Shown in pieces: positions 23,200-34,739 of a stretch of DNA of 64,000 nt. The DNA is taken from contig CM049320.1 in assembly GCA_026874595.1 (NCBI GenBank), positions 44,712,714 to 44,776,713 of the forward strand. Direction: 5' to 3'. The notes below the pieces were generated by a model. The model ran no database searches and was not told where the DNA came from. It was given only the letters and a program-made list of their open reading frames with translations. Every line of letters begins with the position of its first letter. Positions within the stretch are counted from its first letter, which is position 1. The DNA comes from Sipunculus nudus (lineage: Eukaryota; Annelida; Sipuncula; Golfingiida; Sipunculidae). The position numbers and the translations under genes were made by a program.

Positions 23200-25820
23200 A
23201 AGATGCAGTTACTTTGACCCACTGAAGTCATTTGTTGTTATTGTGTGATAAATTTATACACATAATAAATGCTTGATAACAGAGTGTATGGTTCTTAGAA
23301 TATTATTAATAATTAATTTTGAATTGTCAATTCCAAATTTCTAGTTTCATTTTTCTTTGCTTTTCAGTTACAATTTTTTCAAATAAAAATTTGGTTTGCA
23401 GTAGAATGACGTTTTTGAGAAGAAATTGAATTTGGTGGCTTAGTTTTTTTTTAATCCTTGAAAACCAGCTAAAAGTCTAAAAAACATATTATGACAGGGC
23501 ATTTTCAACATGTGGACCTTTTCTTTGGAATGAACTTTTTACTGACGAATTTAAAAGAAAAAAAGTATCTTTTTCGACCTTTAACTCTTGTGTCATAATA
23601 TATTTTAGTACTTTTGAAGAGCGCCACTGAATATATATTTTAATATGTATAAAAGTAGGCGCTATTTTAAATGAATAAGGTTTTAGTTTAAAAGTCAGAG
23701 ATATTTTGGAAACCCTGTGCGTAACTGACAACAGACACTTTGTGATAAGGATTGACAAGATGACGTCTAATTTAACATGTGATCATTACATATCGACATG
23801 ATTTTATTGATATGGTGATTAAAACAAGGGATCCGTGGGTCATAGTGCTCCGCTGAAGTTGATCTTAAAGGTAAAAATCAAAAATAAAAACTAATGAAGT
23901 TAACGTCTGAGAGGAAAAGGTAGTACAAGCTAGATATTGGTTGATATGATTGATTTGAACTGATAAGTAAGAAAATTGTTGCAAATAATCTGTGATTGAC
24001 ATCTTAATCAGTTGTTGACAGCTCAGCAGTTGACAAATTTGTTCAATTAAATCCTAATCATTTATTATACCATTTTTTTTTTCAATTTTATAAATTGTAT
24101 ACAGTTGCAATATAATTAACGTCCCCAGTCCACAGTACAAGGACTTGATGGTGGTGTAGGGGTTGGAGGCGCTGAATGGTCGAAATTTCAACATCTCTCG
24201 AAATTCTAAATATCATCATCATTTATTGCTCATTTTGCTCATATAACATCACATTATATATGCACACTGATGGATTTAATCTTATTCAAAAGGAAATTAG
24301 TTTCTTTAAAAGTGCCACAATAACACAACATGGCATCTTGTAGATTAAATTTGAGATAAAAAAAAAGCTTTTCAGTTTTGAATTTACAGTTCATACAATA
24401 ACAACTATTTCATTACACTTAATGTATATCGCTGTGGGGTGGGATGGGGAGTGATTTGAGAATATCGGTGCACCGATGACAGCGGGGGGGGGGGGGGGGT
24501 TCTAGACAATGCAGGTTGATCTAGCACAATGCAAGTGAATACAATAAAGTCATCCCCCCCCCCCCCCGAAAAAAAACATTACTAGCCTTGTTTGTGAGCT
24601 TTTATTTGCAAATTTCATATTTTAACAGATTAAATCCTCATGTGTATATGCTGTGAAAATAAACTCAGCAGTGCTTGCAGGAATAAAATGTTCCATGGTC
24701 AAAGTTGGGCAAATTTTAAGTTACTGATTTTACACTTTTGCTAATAATTTTTAGAATTTACAAAAAGTTTATCTCATTTCTTTCAAACAATTAAATTTTG
24801 ATTAAATAGTTGTATTCTTGAAAAAAAATCACCAACTTTAGCAGTTACCATGTTTAGACAGAACATATATTTATTGCTATTGTGATAAGGTAATTAATGT
24901 TTCGCTCCATAATTTTTACAAATTATGTAATATTGTAATATTAATGTAAATTTGTGGCCTGTTCATAGGAAATATAAAGCGGAAATTTATGAATGTTTAA
25001 AAATATGAACAAACACAGACAAGTGGTTTTGATATTAGGCAGTCATGAAGTGTAACAACAGGTTTCTGCAATGGGCCGATTTAGCATTAGCCCAATATTG
25101 GGCTTGGTAGGAGAAGTAAGAGAACTTATGGACATCAAACTGTATGTCAAATTTTGGATTTGTAGGTCTTATCGTTTCAAAACGTGCAAGTCTAATGGAC
25201 AGATAGACGGATAGTCAGCTGAACTAAAAATTGTAATGTATGTCAACAAAAGGTTTTTTGGAGATCTTTGGTTTTTAGACAGTTTGCTCATGTCATGATG
25301 TCCCTTTATTCACAGATTGTTGATTTTTTATATCTATACCATAGTGCCTTATAGTTCATGAAATACACTTTATTTTAAAAGTACTTGAACAAGAATAAGC
25401 ATGACAATAACCAAGAGATTATTCATACAACAGCGTTTGAACACTGATGTATGGTGAAATAAAAAGTATTTTCTACTTGTCAAATTTGACGATTTTCAAA
25501 CTTTCCCCCTAGACAATTGCTTAGGACTTTTTTTTCTGACATTAAGGCCATACTAAGGAATCAAAATCAGGTGAGTTAGCTTTTGTTGCAATTTGTGTGA
25601 GGTTGACCACTTATTTCGGGTAACATGCCTGTACTAGATCCTGATAATCGTTGCCAGAGGTATGTGACGTATTCAACTGAAAATATAGTGTCCAATATAG
25701 TTTAGACAGTTACGATGACCGGATGCGTTAATGTAATAAACGCTGATATGTGTCACCAGCTTATGGAAACGTAGGCCTAACCTGAGGCCTATATCTCTAA
25801 CTGACGGCTGTTCCGTCGCC
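23200..25820. other. AT-rich, no gene recognised
   Basis: No gene seen on either strand. A G run (about 24484-24500) and a C run (about 24555-24567) face each other across ~55 bp. Confidence 0.4.
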
Positions 25821-25827
25821 CCCCATA

Positions 25828-26164
25828 TATGTTACAGTCAATGTGTAAAATCAGTCAATTTGTAAATTGACTGAAAATTTCAGTTAAATAAGATGAAAAA
25901 TTTTAAGTTTACTCAAAATTAGCATGGTATACCAGATTAGAATACATATATGTCATAATAATAATCCATTTTAAATAAATGACTTGTCTTATTAAGTCAA
26001 TCTGTAAAATAATTGGACTCATTTTTCAGTCAATTTGTAAAATGCCTGAAAATTTCAGTCATTTTGTTAAATGCCTGAGTTAGGTTAATCAGACAATTTG
26101 TTAATTGACTGAAAATTTCAGGCAATTAACAAACTGACTGATTTTACACATTAACTGTAACATA
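25828..26164. mobile_element. 337-bp foldback MITE with ~60-bp inverted ends and TA duplication
   Basis: Left arm TATGTTACAGTCAATGTGT... is matched by the reverse complement of the right arm ending ...ACACATTAACTGTAACATA over about 60 bp with few mismatches. TA flanks both ends (25826-25827, 26165-26166). The interior repeats 'tgaaaatttcag' units. TA duplication and TIR-only structure fit a non-autonomous Tc1/mariner-type element; the family is not identified. Confidence 0.8.
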
Positions 26165-26601
26165 TATAAAGCCGAGTGAAGTGTTTCTACACGATACGAT
26201 CGTAATATCTGGAAAAGAGACCTTTATTATCAGTTTCACGGACGTTGTGACATAACGGAGCCTGTGCGACTGTTCGCGATCATCATTTACCTCTTTAACA
26301 CACAAAATGTTTACAAACCGATTTGGCCAAACCGGTTTGAATCGGTGTTGTGCGTTCTAACGGACACTTGCGCGTTGTGTACATTTCACATGTGGGGACA
26401 ATATGTCACAGCATGCACAAGCATTCACACTTGCGCTGTGACCGAGTTGCTACTTGAAAACTGTGTCCAAATCGGTCTAGAGCGTTCACACCACACATAA
26501 TCCCCTACCCCTTTCACATTGCAAATGCAAGCCGGTTTAATACCGATCTGAAAGCGTTTTAGAGCGTTCACACTCCAATCCTAAGCGCTTTCAAACCGTT
26601 T

Positions 26602-26944
26602 TTGCCAAAGCGTTTTGGATCAAACTCAGGAGGTGTTTCAAACCGTTTTGAATGCGAACCGTTTTATCCGATTTGCTAAAGTGTCGTGTGAACGCTCTAG
26701 AACGGATTGGACCCAGTGTAGCAGAAACTCGGTCACAGCGCAAGCATTGTTCCATCGTGAAATGTACACTTCATTCATTGGTGCTCTAATTAAAGATGCC
26801 CGTGTGAATGTTCTAAACCGAATTAGCCAAACCGCTTTGCCCGATTTGTGTTAAAAGGGTATTTAGCAAAGTGGATAAAACGATTCGCATTCAAAATGGT
26901 TTGAACCCACCTCCTGAGTTGGATTCAAGTCGTTCTGGCCAAAC
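26602..26944. mobile_element. foldback element with ~70-bp inverted arms
   Basis: 26602-26671 ('tgccaaagcgttttggatca'... to 'ttttatcc') is the near reverse complement of 26873-26944 ('ggataaaacg...ttctggcc'). The stretch from about 26310 contains more 'aaaccg.tttg.cc' and 'gcgttcacac' motifs in both orientations, so the whole 26260-26950 block is probably a nested foldback MITE. The open frames here have no coding resemblance. Confidence 0.6.
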
Positions 26945-27554
26945 TGTAGGAATTTTTGTGATTTAAACATCTAAATATCAGATTTTCAGAGATATTTGTG
27001 TCTTAAAAGATACCAAAATACAAAAAAAATAAAGGTGTAACCATATAATTGTAACTGTAAAGAAAATAGAAAACCATGTGAATATCATTGTACATAAATG
27101 TATTTGTAAATGTTACCTTTTACACAGGACTATGCAACTGTACTCTGATATAACTTTGAGAACTGGGTAATGTTCTAAATATGTGACATGTATTTTTCAG
27201 AATATATGCGCTATGAGTTCTACCATTCCCAGATCATTATGTACATACTAAACTCACAGTACATCTGATACACCCTTATCCGATCACATTGGGTTTCAGT
27301 TAATGGCTATGCATGTGTATGGTCCTTGGTTCATTAAAATTTACATTTGAGCTCGTTTTCATGATGGTTCAGTGGGGCTGTGTGAAACATGACTCTACAC
27401 ACAGACCATGATTTTTGACCTCTGCATTTCAAAGAATCACTATTTTAGATAAAGACCGTCTGTGACTGTATAAGCTTTATCACCTAATGAACATGTCAAA
27501 ATTTTATGAGTGAATTCATTTATTTTATGACAGATCTTGGACAGACACACCAAC

Positions 27555-27689
27555 ATGGTGAAGATAATTAAAAGTAAGCGAGTAGTCTTGGCAACAGGAG
27601 AAGTTGCTCCAGCAACCTTAAAAATCGAAGGGGGGAAGATTGTACAGATCGACAGGGACCGCTACGAGGAACAGGTCAACGGGGCAGAG
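27555..27689 (+). CDS. ALN: allantoinase, coding exon 1
   Basis: Allantoinase opens the ring of allantoin to allantoate in purine (urate) breakdown; it is a metal-dependent amidohydrolase. This exon gives the N-terminal 45 residues, starting MVKIIKSKRVVLATGEVAPA and ending VNGAE. It has the IxSKRVVL...G.I..I pattern that opens this family. ATG at 27555 sits in a good context (caacATGG). The exon ends in phase 0 at the donor gag|GTAACA. An AG at 27531-27533 ('ttttatgacag') could be a 3' splice site, so a 5' untranslated exon may lie upstream. The next coding exon is 18.6 kb away at 46260, and [13 protein letters not shown] reads smoothly across. The dihydropyrimidinase alternative is disfavoured by the exon-2 motifs. 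Reading past the donor gives only an Arg-Glu run from intronic GA repeats. Confidence 0.88.
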
Positions 27690-27698
27690 GTAACACAC

Positions 27699-27700
<2 letters not shown>

Positions 27701-27748
<48 letters not shown>

Positions 27749-27787
27749 AGAGAGGGAGAGAAAGGAACAAGAGAGAGAGAGAGAGAG
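27701..27787. repeat. (GA)n microsatellite just inside intron 1
   Basis: GA repeats with small interruptions, beginning 12 bp after the exon-1 donor. Confidence 0.95.
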
Positions 27788-27799
27788 CGCAGTAATCCG

Positions 27800-28480
27800 C
27801 CTTACTTTCTGATAGTGAATCACCTGTTTAGCTGTTGTGCTCGGTCATTCAAGTTTAATACAAAGATGCAGAATACCCCACTTTTGGAACACCCAATATT
27901 CCTATAATATAAAGGCTCTGGCTTACCCTGTTTCCTGGTCTAGCCGCAGTGCAGGTGACCATGGCTGTATCTCTTAGTGCCAAGTCCGGTTTTGGTGCTG
28001 ACCTTTGTCGACTATAGGATGAAACTGATGAAGCCACTGCGACCATCGGCATCTTTATTTATGGCTTTGGATTAACTCTCTTTCAGTGGGTTTACCTCAG
28101 GATGGACAGAACAGTATGTTTTGGTTTAATCAGATAAGCCATTCTAAATTAGAATGTGCTATTTCGGTTCTCTAGTCATATTTACCAAAGGATTGTATTA
28201 TTCCAATCATATGTTGGAGAAAGCCTACCAGCGCTGTCAGTATACACATTTCTGATCAAGTTATGACACGAGCCGACAGTTTTGCCTATTCATTCTCTTA
28301 TCTTTCAAATCAAAATGAGACAAAGGGGCAACCGGCAGCTCTAAACATGGTGTCAGAGAACTAGATATTATAACCAAGGTAAGTGGTTTTAGCGAACCTG
28401 ATGTTATAAATTAGAGGTGCGCGGTTTCACATCATGTATTCATAGTTAACTTGAGCTATTAAGGCCCCGTTTTGAAAATC
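27800..28480. other. intron 1, no feature recognised
   Basis: No conserved coding block of allantoinase or other family seen. Confidence 0.4.
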
Positions 28481-28499
28481 CAGTGCCTTATAGTGATCA

Positions 28500-28940
28500 C
28501 CGTGTCCGCACGTCTGTCCTCCCGGCCGTTCGTCAGTGATGCTTTCTTTCACGCGCGATATCTCGACAACTATAAGGGCTCCAGGCCTGTCGAATTTCAG
28601 ACCTATCGGAATTCCAATATGGCCGCCTAAGCACAATCGGTGATTTTCTTTCGCGCGCGATATCTCAACATGTTGCTTGCTTGCATGAGCTTTCTCAATT
28701 TCACAGGGATGATTGGTACCTATGACCGCTCCAATCCTATCGAATAACAGACCCGTCGGAATCCAATAGGCAGCCACAGCGGAATCGGTGTTTTTTTTCG
28801 CGCGCGATAACTCAACAACAACATGCTTGATCTTTCTCAAATTCACAGGGATGATTGGTATACCTATGAGGGCTACATTCCCGTTAAATTACACAACCGC
28901 CGAAAATCCAATATGGCGGCCAGACAACAATCGGTGATTT
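28500..28940. repeat. ~146-bp tandem repeat, three diverged units
   Basis: 'ttcacagggatgattggta' at about 28700 and 28844, 'tcggtga/gtttt' at about 28639, 28786 and 28931, and 'cgcgcgata.ctc' at 28551, 28652 and 28799 mark units about 145-147 bp apart. Each unit also has 'ccaatatggc.gcc', a YY1-like word. Confidence 0.7.
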
Positions 28941-29784
28941 TGTACTGCAGACATTACTTACACATATTTTCTCTAATATGATTTGTACCAGTAGCATTTT
29001 TCCCCTCGTGCATATTGATAAAAATGTTTCTGCCTAGAAAAAATATGTTTCTAGGCTTTCATATTTTGAAACTATTATAAACTTAACTTTTTACCCATAT
29101 ATAAACTAGCCCACCACTACCGGAGCCCTCGGGGCCCTCGGAGCACCATTGTCCGATGTAGTGGTATACATGCTCTCGCAAAACTGACTCAAAAAGGACC
29201 AGGACGTTGGGTTTGTACTGGTTTATTCTTGGGTTGATTAACGTACCTGGTTAACCGTCAACTACAAAGACAGGAATACAGACCTAACCATTTGGTAACA
29301 CAATACGCTGATACATATTATATTGTCAGCCATGTTCAATATGTCATATAATATTCTCGTCACAAGGTTATAATCATGCAAACACACTACCACGGACAAA
29401 AGAAACATTCATCATTATGACAGTTACATGGGCTTTCTTAGTAAAATTTAGTGTCTGAGAAGTACTTAATATGACGAATAACGATAATTAGATTAATAGT
29501 GAAATATTCTAATATGGACTTAATGACACATCATTAGGCCAAAATGGTATCAGAAAACTGCCTTCGACTGGTACAAAAATACAAGAGATCATGTGAACTA
29601 ATTAGCTCTCGGGTTGAGTAATGTAGGCGTTAGTCATCTCTACATAACCTTTTACAGACATTCACCTTATGCGGGATACATGCAAGTTCGAAACGTGCTA
29701 CTGAACATGCGATCTTAACCAAATACAAATACAACAGGGCATACATACATTGAACAGGATTAGGCCTTCGTCCCCCTACCTCCC

Positions 29785-29812
29785 CCCTCCCCCCCCCCCC
29801 CCCCCCCCCCGG
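29785..29812. repeat. poly(C) tract
   Basis: C-rich run with about 20 uninterrupted C before GGGACC. Confidence 0.9.
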
Positions 29813-29929
29813 GACCGTCATTCTCGTATTTGAGGGGTAAAACTATGCACTATCTCAATAGTTATGGCGTTTCAGAAAATATATAAATCCACAGGTTTGA
29901 CATATTTGCAACTTGGCTGAGATCATTCC

Positions 29930-30410
29930 TGATACAATTGGTATGTCAAGTTTGAAGGATAAATATTAATTTTTTTTTTCTAAACTTCTGGGGGTCCAAT
30001 AAGAAATCGGTCGCATTGACCTTGATGATCAAGGTTAAGGTCACTAGAACTCGTTTGGGGAGTTGTGTATCAAATATGAGGCAAACATATGCAATACTTC
30101 ATAAGTCATAGCGTTCACAAGAAATCTCGCTTATTTGACCTTGGAGATTCTGGCCAAGGTCACCATTTTAGAAACAAGTTCCGTGTCAAACTTGAAAAGA
30201 AAATAAGCAATACCTCAAAAGTTATGGGGTTCACCTAAATTTTACATTTCGACGGAATTGACCTTGAAGATTTAGGTCACCAGTTTTCGAACTCTTCCCA
30301 GATTTTTTTATAGAAAAGATTTGTGTTTCAGTTATTAGGTCAAATAATTAAAAGTTATTGCGTTCACAAGAAATCCTTACAGAAGACAGACGATGGCACT
30401 GAAAACAAGT
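29930..30410 (+). repeat. dispersed repeat with 'ttgaccttgaagat' blocks, copy A
   Basis: Repeating blocks 'attgaccttg.agat..aggtcac', 'aaagttatggggttcac', 'gttcacaagaaatc'. The reverse complement of 33340-33960 shares the same order of blocks, so the two are inverted copies of one family. A poly(C) tract follows at about 30412-30428. Confidence 0.6.
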
Positions 30411-30429
30411 CCCCCCCCCCCCCCCCCCG

Positions 30430-31470
30430 AAAGAAATAGAGAGATAATGTGTTCATGACATATTAACATTGATCATCCATGAGATGATCCTTGCATGAGG
30501 TGTAAATTTAATATGTGGAACATTGTAACAATATACGCTGGATTCAAAACCCATTCGGAGCATCTCGGCCGACTCCGTTGGCGTATTGCCTCGGATGTAT
30601 GTATGGCCCAATGATACACCACCAATTATGGAGGAGTTCGCCGGAAATCCACCGGGTTGCCATTTCTACTGACTCGTCTAAGAAAAGATCACGGTTTCCA
30701 ACAAGAACAGATTAATTTGACACAATAATGTGTATTTTATTGGCTTGATATGTTGCTATTACCAGGTTCCGAAAGCAATTTAACCAGAAAGTTCAGTTTA
30801 TAATAAATGCCTGATACATTGCCCACTCAGGGTGGACTTTCTTGCTTGAACTGCATCCTTGAGGGGTCCAGATAAGTATACATGGGATTTTCCCTAGACT
30901 GGCCCAGTCCATGAAATAGTTATTACTTAATTGTTGCTTTTGACAGAGAAATCAAACGTTTCCGCGTTGTATCGCACTTAGTTTCGGTACCGCCATCTTG
31001 CGGCAACTAATATAACTAATTTTCCACTATCTGACCCTCTTATTTCATGAACTGGTAATCTTGGCCGGTTCCCGGACGGTCAGCGCCACACTTCACAGCC
31101 TCGCTGAACTAAGGTCTTTTCCAGAGACGTCAGCAGTGGTCTTTCCCAGAATCTTTTTCAAAACCAACATGGTTCATTCAGTCATCGCCTATTCCGGGCT
31201 TCCAATCGGCTACTGATATTCCCATTTAATTCCTCTCAATATTTTTAGGCCGTCGCTTTTGTTGAATTCGGCGAGACTTTAACACACTACATAACCCTCA
31301 GCTTCATTGTTAACGTTTATCGGACCACCACTCTTGACAGTAGGCCTACAAACTCAGGCTCAGCCAATCAGCGCGAGTTATTCAGGTGTACGAGCGACGA
31401 GCGCAGTCATAATGTACGGGCTGACTGAAACGATCACGATTCGCGAGTCGCAATTTGACAGTCAATACAC
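30430..31470. other. intron 1, nothing recognised
   Basis: No family recognised. The 66- and 93-codon frames at 30515 and 31307 have no recognisable motif. Confidence 0.4.
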
Positions 31471-31484
31471 GGGTTCAGACAAAT

Positions 31485-32002
31485 CACAGGCATCCAAGTC
31501 TGCGGACGAGTCTGTATCCATTAAGCGACGAACAGGCAGATTTATCCCAGATTACTATTTCCATCATTATCAACCAATCAGGTGTTAGGTTCCAGGGGGG
31601 GAATCCTTACTGCTGACCAAGATACATGGGGATTTCCTGGTTTGTGGTAACAGCTGCTTAATGGATGCAGACTAGTTACAAAAGAGAGCTCATTACAAGG
31701 GGTACACAGTGTGTATTGGAATCGTTGATGCTTTTATAGAAAGAAGAACTGGCCATTTAACCACTGTAAGTTTCTTCCCTCGAAAATCTTTGAAATATTT
31801 GGAAATTTTCAATTGATTTCTTGTATTATCGCCTACCCGTCCGCAGACTTGGATGCCGGCCTTGTGTATCTATTATATAAACAAGTACCGGCAAACGATA
31901 TAACATGGTTTAAAGCTCATTAAACGGTAGGGGATTGTTGTTAAGGTAAATTGAACACTATTTAAACCAAGATCAACACAAATAGCGATTCAAGCGCCTG
32001 TG
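31485..32002. mobile_element. MITE family M7, copy 1 (left end deleted), 7-bp target duplication
   Basis: About 95% similar by eye to 59500-60005. The right terminal repeat ends AAGCGCCTGTG at 32002 and is followed by GACAAAT. The left end keeps only CACAGGC (31485-31491), then jumps into the inner sequence 'atccaagtctgcgg'; it is preceded by the same GACAAAT (31478-31484). The intact duplication shows that most of the left ~155-bp terminal repeat was lost after insertion. No coding capacity. Confidence 0.88.
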
Positions 32003-32009
32003 GACAAAT

Positions 32010-33335
32010 GCTACCAGCTGTTCTTGTCATCTCGGCATAGGTAATTTTACTGGACCTGTCGGTACAAAATTCTTGCGTAAGTGTCTACAATAGGTCTATG
32101 CTCTTACATTTGGCCCATGGTCCGTCATATTCATTCAGCAGAGATATATCATAGAACACGAAAGTCCATGCATGGAATACCAAAATACATGATTTCAGTG
32201 CGAATGTTACCATGTAGGTCAAGCTGTGGGACGGCTGTTGCCGTTCTCATAGCAACGATGCCACTCACATGAGGCGTGACGACCTAAAATCCAAAAACGG
32301 GGTAATCTTCAGGTCCTCAAAAAACTTTGTGACGCCTTAATATGCAAAATCAGGGATTTACCATACGGACTTTACAGGGCTTTAGTGATAAGAGCTTGCA
32401 CTGAGTTAAGTCTACCAGTACATGGAATCACGTTTTATTTTAAGCATTTTATTAGTAAACGAAAAGACTAAAGCCCAGGCAGGGCTAGATTTTCCCATCT
32501 GTTTCTTCGATCAGTGTTTTCTTATAGCTGTAAAGGTGGAATATGTAAGGACTGGCAGTATCTGTACACAAAATACATTGTTTTGTGCTTGCGATGCGCA
32601 TCACTAATGTGCGGTTGACCTGCCATGGCCTTGACCTGTATGGAATACTTTCCTTGGCGGCCCCCTATGTACATCCTGGGCTAGAAGCCAATACACTCGA
32701 AATCATATGAAGTTTCTCCTGTTCGCATTGGGTACATCTGTTAGCCATAGATGGATTAGCCGTTATGGATCATATAATATGAAGTGCCTTGTCGTTTGAA
32801 TTTCCAATTATATTTAGATAGTTCTGTTTCTTTTTCATATTATTCGTATTTAAAGGACTTCTTGTTGTTTTGCATAGCGGCTTTTAAAAGTGTTTCCTGT
32901 GTTTCGGACTAACACAGGCACTGCAGTGAGCCACACATGAACTAACCTACGAGTTAATAAATGGACAAATGTACCGGGGGGGGGGGGGGGGTAGGTTCAA
33001 CACGGGTTTTCACTTATATGGTACGGTTTATACGTTTAAGTTTTATCCATTATGTCTTATACAGGTGAGCGGTACACAGAAACGAAGAGGCGGCTCCAAG
33101 AAATGCCCCACTGTAACAAACAAAATTAACAATTTGCAGTTATCCCGCACATAAGTACAACATATACATTTGTCCCTTATTTGTCAGTGTACTGTAATAA
33201 AAATCTCTGAGAACAGACCGGACTTTGTGCTGTTGAAATGCCAAATAACGGACCATCATACTGGAAATTAAATTATTGTCCCCCCCACCCCACCCCCCCA
33301 ACTCCGGAGGAGACATGTTGTTTTCAGTGCCATCG
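32010..33335. other. intron 1, nothing recognised except a G run
   Basis: A G run of about 16 nt lies at 32976-32991 and a C-rich run at about 33281-33300. No exon or gene signature seen. Confidence 0.4.
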
Positions 33336-33339
33336 TCTG

Positions 33340-33960
33340 TTGTGATCCGCGCCGTTGTCGTCTATAGGATATCTTGTGAACGCGATAACATTTGTAGGGC
33401 CGCATATTTGTCTCAAAACTGTGACCTTGACCTTAATCTTCAAAGTCAAAAATGCCGAAAAAAAATTTTGTGAACCCCATAAATTTTGAAGTATTTCACA
33501 TTTTGTCCTCAAATTTTGTACACAAATTGTTCTTACCAAGTTCTTGGATGATTTCGAAAACTAGTGATCCTAACCAGTATCTTCATGGTCAAATAACCCG
33601 AATTATAGTTATTGTCTTGTAAACGTGATAACTTTTGAAAGGCTGCATATTTTCCCCCAAAACTTGAAAAACAAATTGTTTCTAACAAAGTCTCGAAAAA
33701 CAGGATAGAAAACAGGTGACCTTGAAAGGTCAAATCTGCCGAAATGTAACATTTTTGTGAACCCCATAACTATTTGTGCATATCATATTTTGTCGTCAAA
33801 TGTGGTACACGACTTGTTTCAACCAAGTTCTTGGACGAGTTCCTTGACCAGGATCTTCAAGATCAAATAAGCAGAAAAATAGTTAGCGTCTTGTGAACAC
33901 AAACACTTATAGTGTATTGCGTATTTTCCCTCACAAAAGCAAGCCATTCTAGTTCTTTAG
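33340..33960 (-). repeat. dispersed repeat with 'ttgaccttgaagat' blocks, copy B (inverted)
   Basis: Three internal blocks 'cttgtgaacgcgataac', 'gtgaccttgacctt.atcttca', 'ttttgtgaaccccataa' match the reverse complement of 29930-30410. It looks like an internally tandem, non-coding repeat of about 200 bp per unit. Confidence 0.6.
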
Positions 33961-34009
33961 CTGATGACACCACATTTAAAATCGAATTAAAAGAGTGCAT
34001 ACACTTAAC

Positions 34010-34428
34010 ACGTCTGCTAACTAGATGGATGGAAAGTTAGTCCGGCTGACTGAACACGTCCGATGACTAGATAGATGCGAGGTTAGTCCAGCTGACTAAA
34101 CACGCCTACTGACTAGATGGTTGTGAGGTTAGTCCACCTGACTGAACACGTCTGCTGACTAGATGGATGCAAAGTTAGTTTGGCTGACTGAACTCGTCTG
34201 CTGGCTAAATGGATGTGAGGTTAGTCCACCTGACTGAACACGTCTGCTGACTAGATGAATATGAGGTTAGTCTGGCTGACTGAACATTTCCGCTGGCTAT
34301 AGAAGGATGTGAGGTCAGTCCACCTGACTGAACACGTCTGATGACTAGATGGATGTGAGGTTAGTCTGGCTGACTGAACACGTCTGCGGACTAGATGGAT
34401 GTGAGGTTAGTCCGGCTGACTGAACACG
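34010..34428. repeat. 46-bp tandem repeat, about nine units
   Basis: Units of the form 'cgtctgctgactagatgg', 'atgtgaggttagtccggctg', 'actgaaca' repeat every 46 bp. It abuts the 41-bp satellite directly at about 34430. Confidence 0.9.
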
Positions 34429-34429
34429 A

Positions 34430-34738
34430 CTGGTCGCTGTATTCGTGTTCGCTTGTCTTTTTTAATCCGGCCGCTCGCTCTACCCTTTTTCGTTTGTCTG
34501 TGTTAATCCGGCCGGTCACTGTCCTCGTTTTCGTTTGTCTGTGTTAATCCGGCCGGTCGCTGTCCTCGTTTTCGTTTGTCTGTGTTAATCCGGCCGGTCG
34601 CTGTCCTCGTTTTAGTTTGTCTGTGTTAATCCGGCCGGTCGCTGTCCTCGTTTTCGTTTGTCTGTGTAAATCCGGCCGGTCGCTGTCCTCGTTTTAGTTT
34701 GTCTGTGTTAATCCGGCCGGTCGCTGTCTTTGTGTTTT
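34430..34738. repeat. 41-bp satellite, left block
   Basis: Seven to eight units with 'gtctgtgttaatccggccgg' and 'tcgctgtcctcgttttcgtt' at a 41-bp period. Units here carry the 'ggccggtcgctg' variant, distinct from the right block, so the two blocks have been homogenised separately. Confidence 0.92.
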
Positions 34739-34739
34739 T

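Noticed and set aside
26264-26854. 78- and 79-codon open frames upstream of allantoinase
   Set aside because: They lie in a foldback repeat block and resemble no protein family.
27690-27812. Arg-Glu-repeat C-terminus joined to the allantoinase N-terminus
   Set aside because: It comes from reading through the splice donor into the intronic (GA)n microsatellite.
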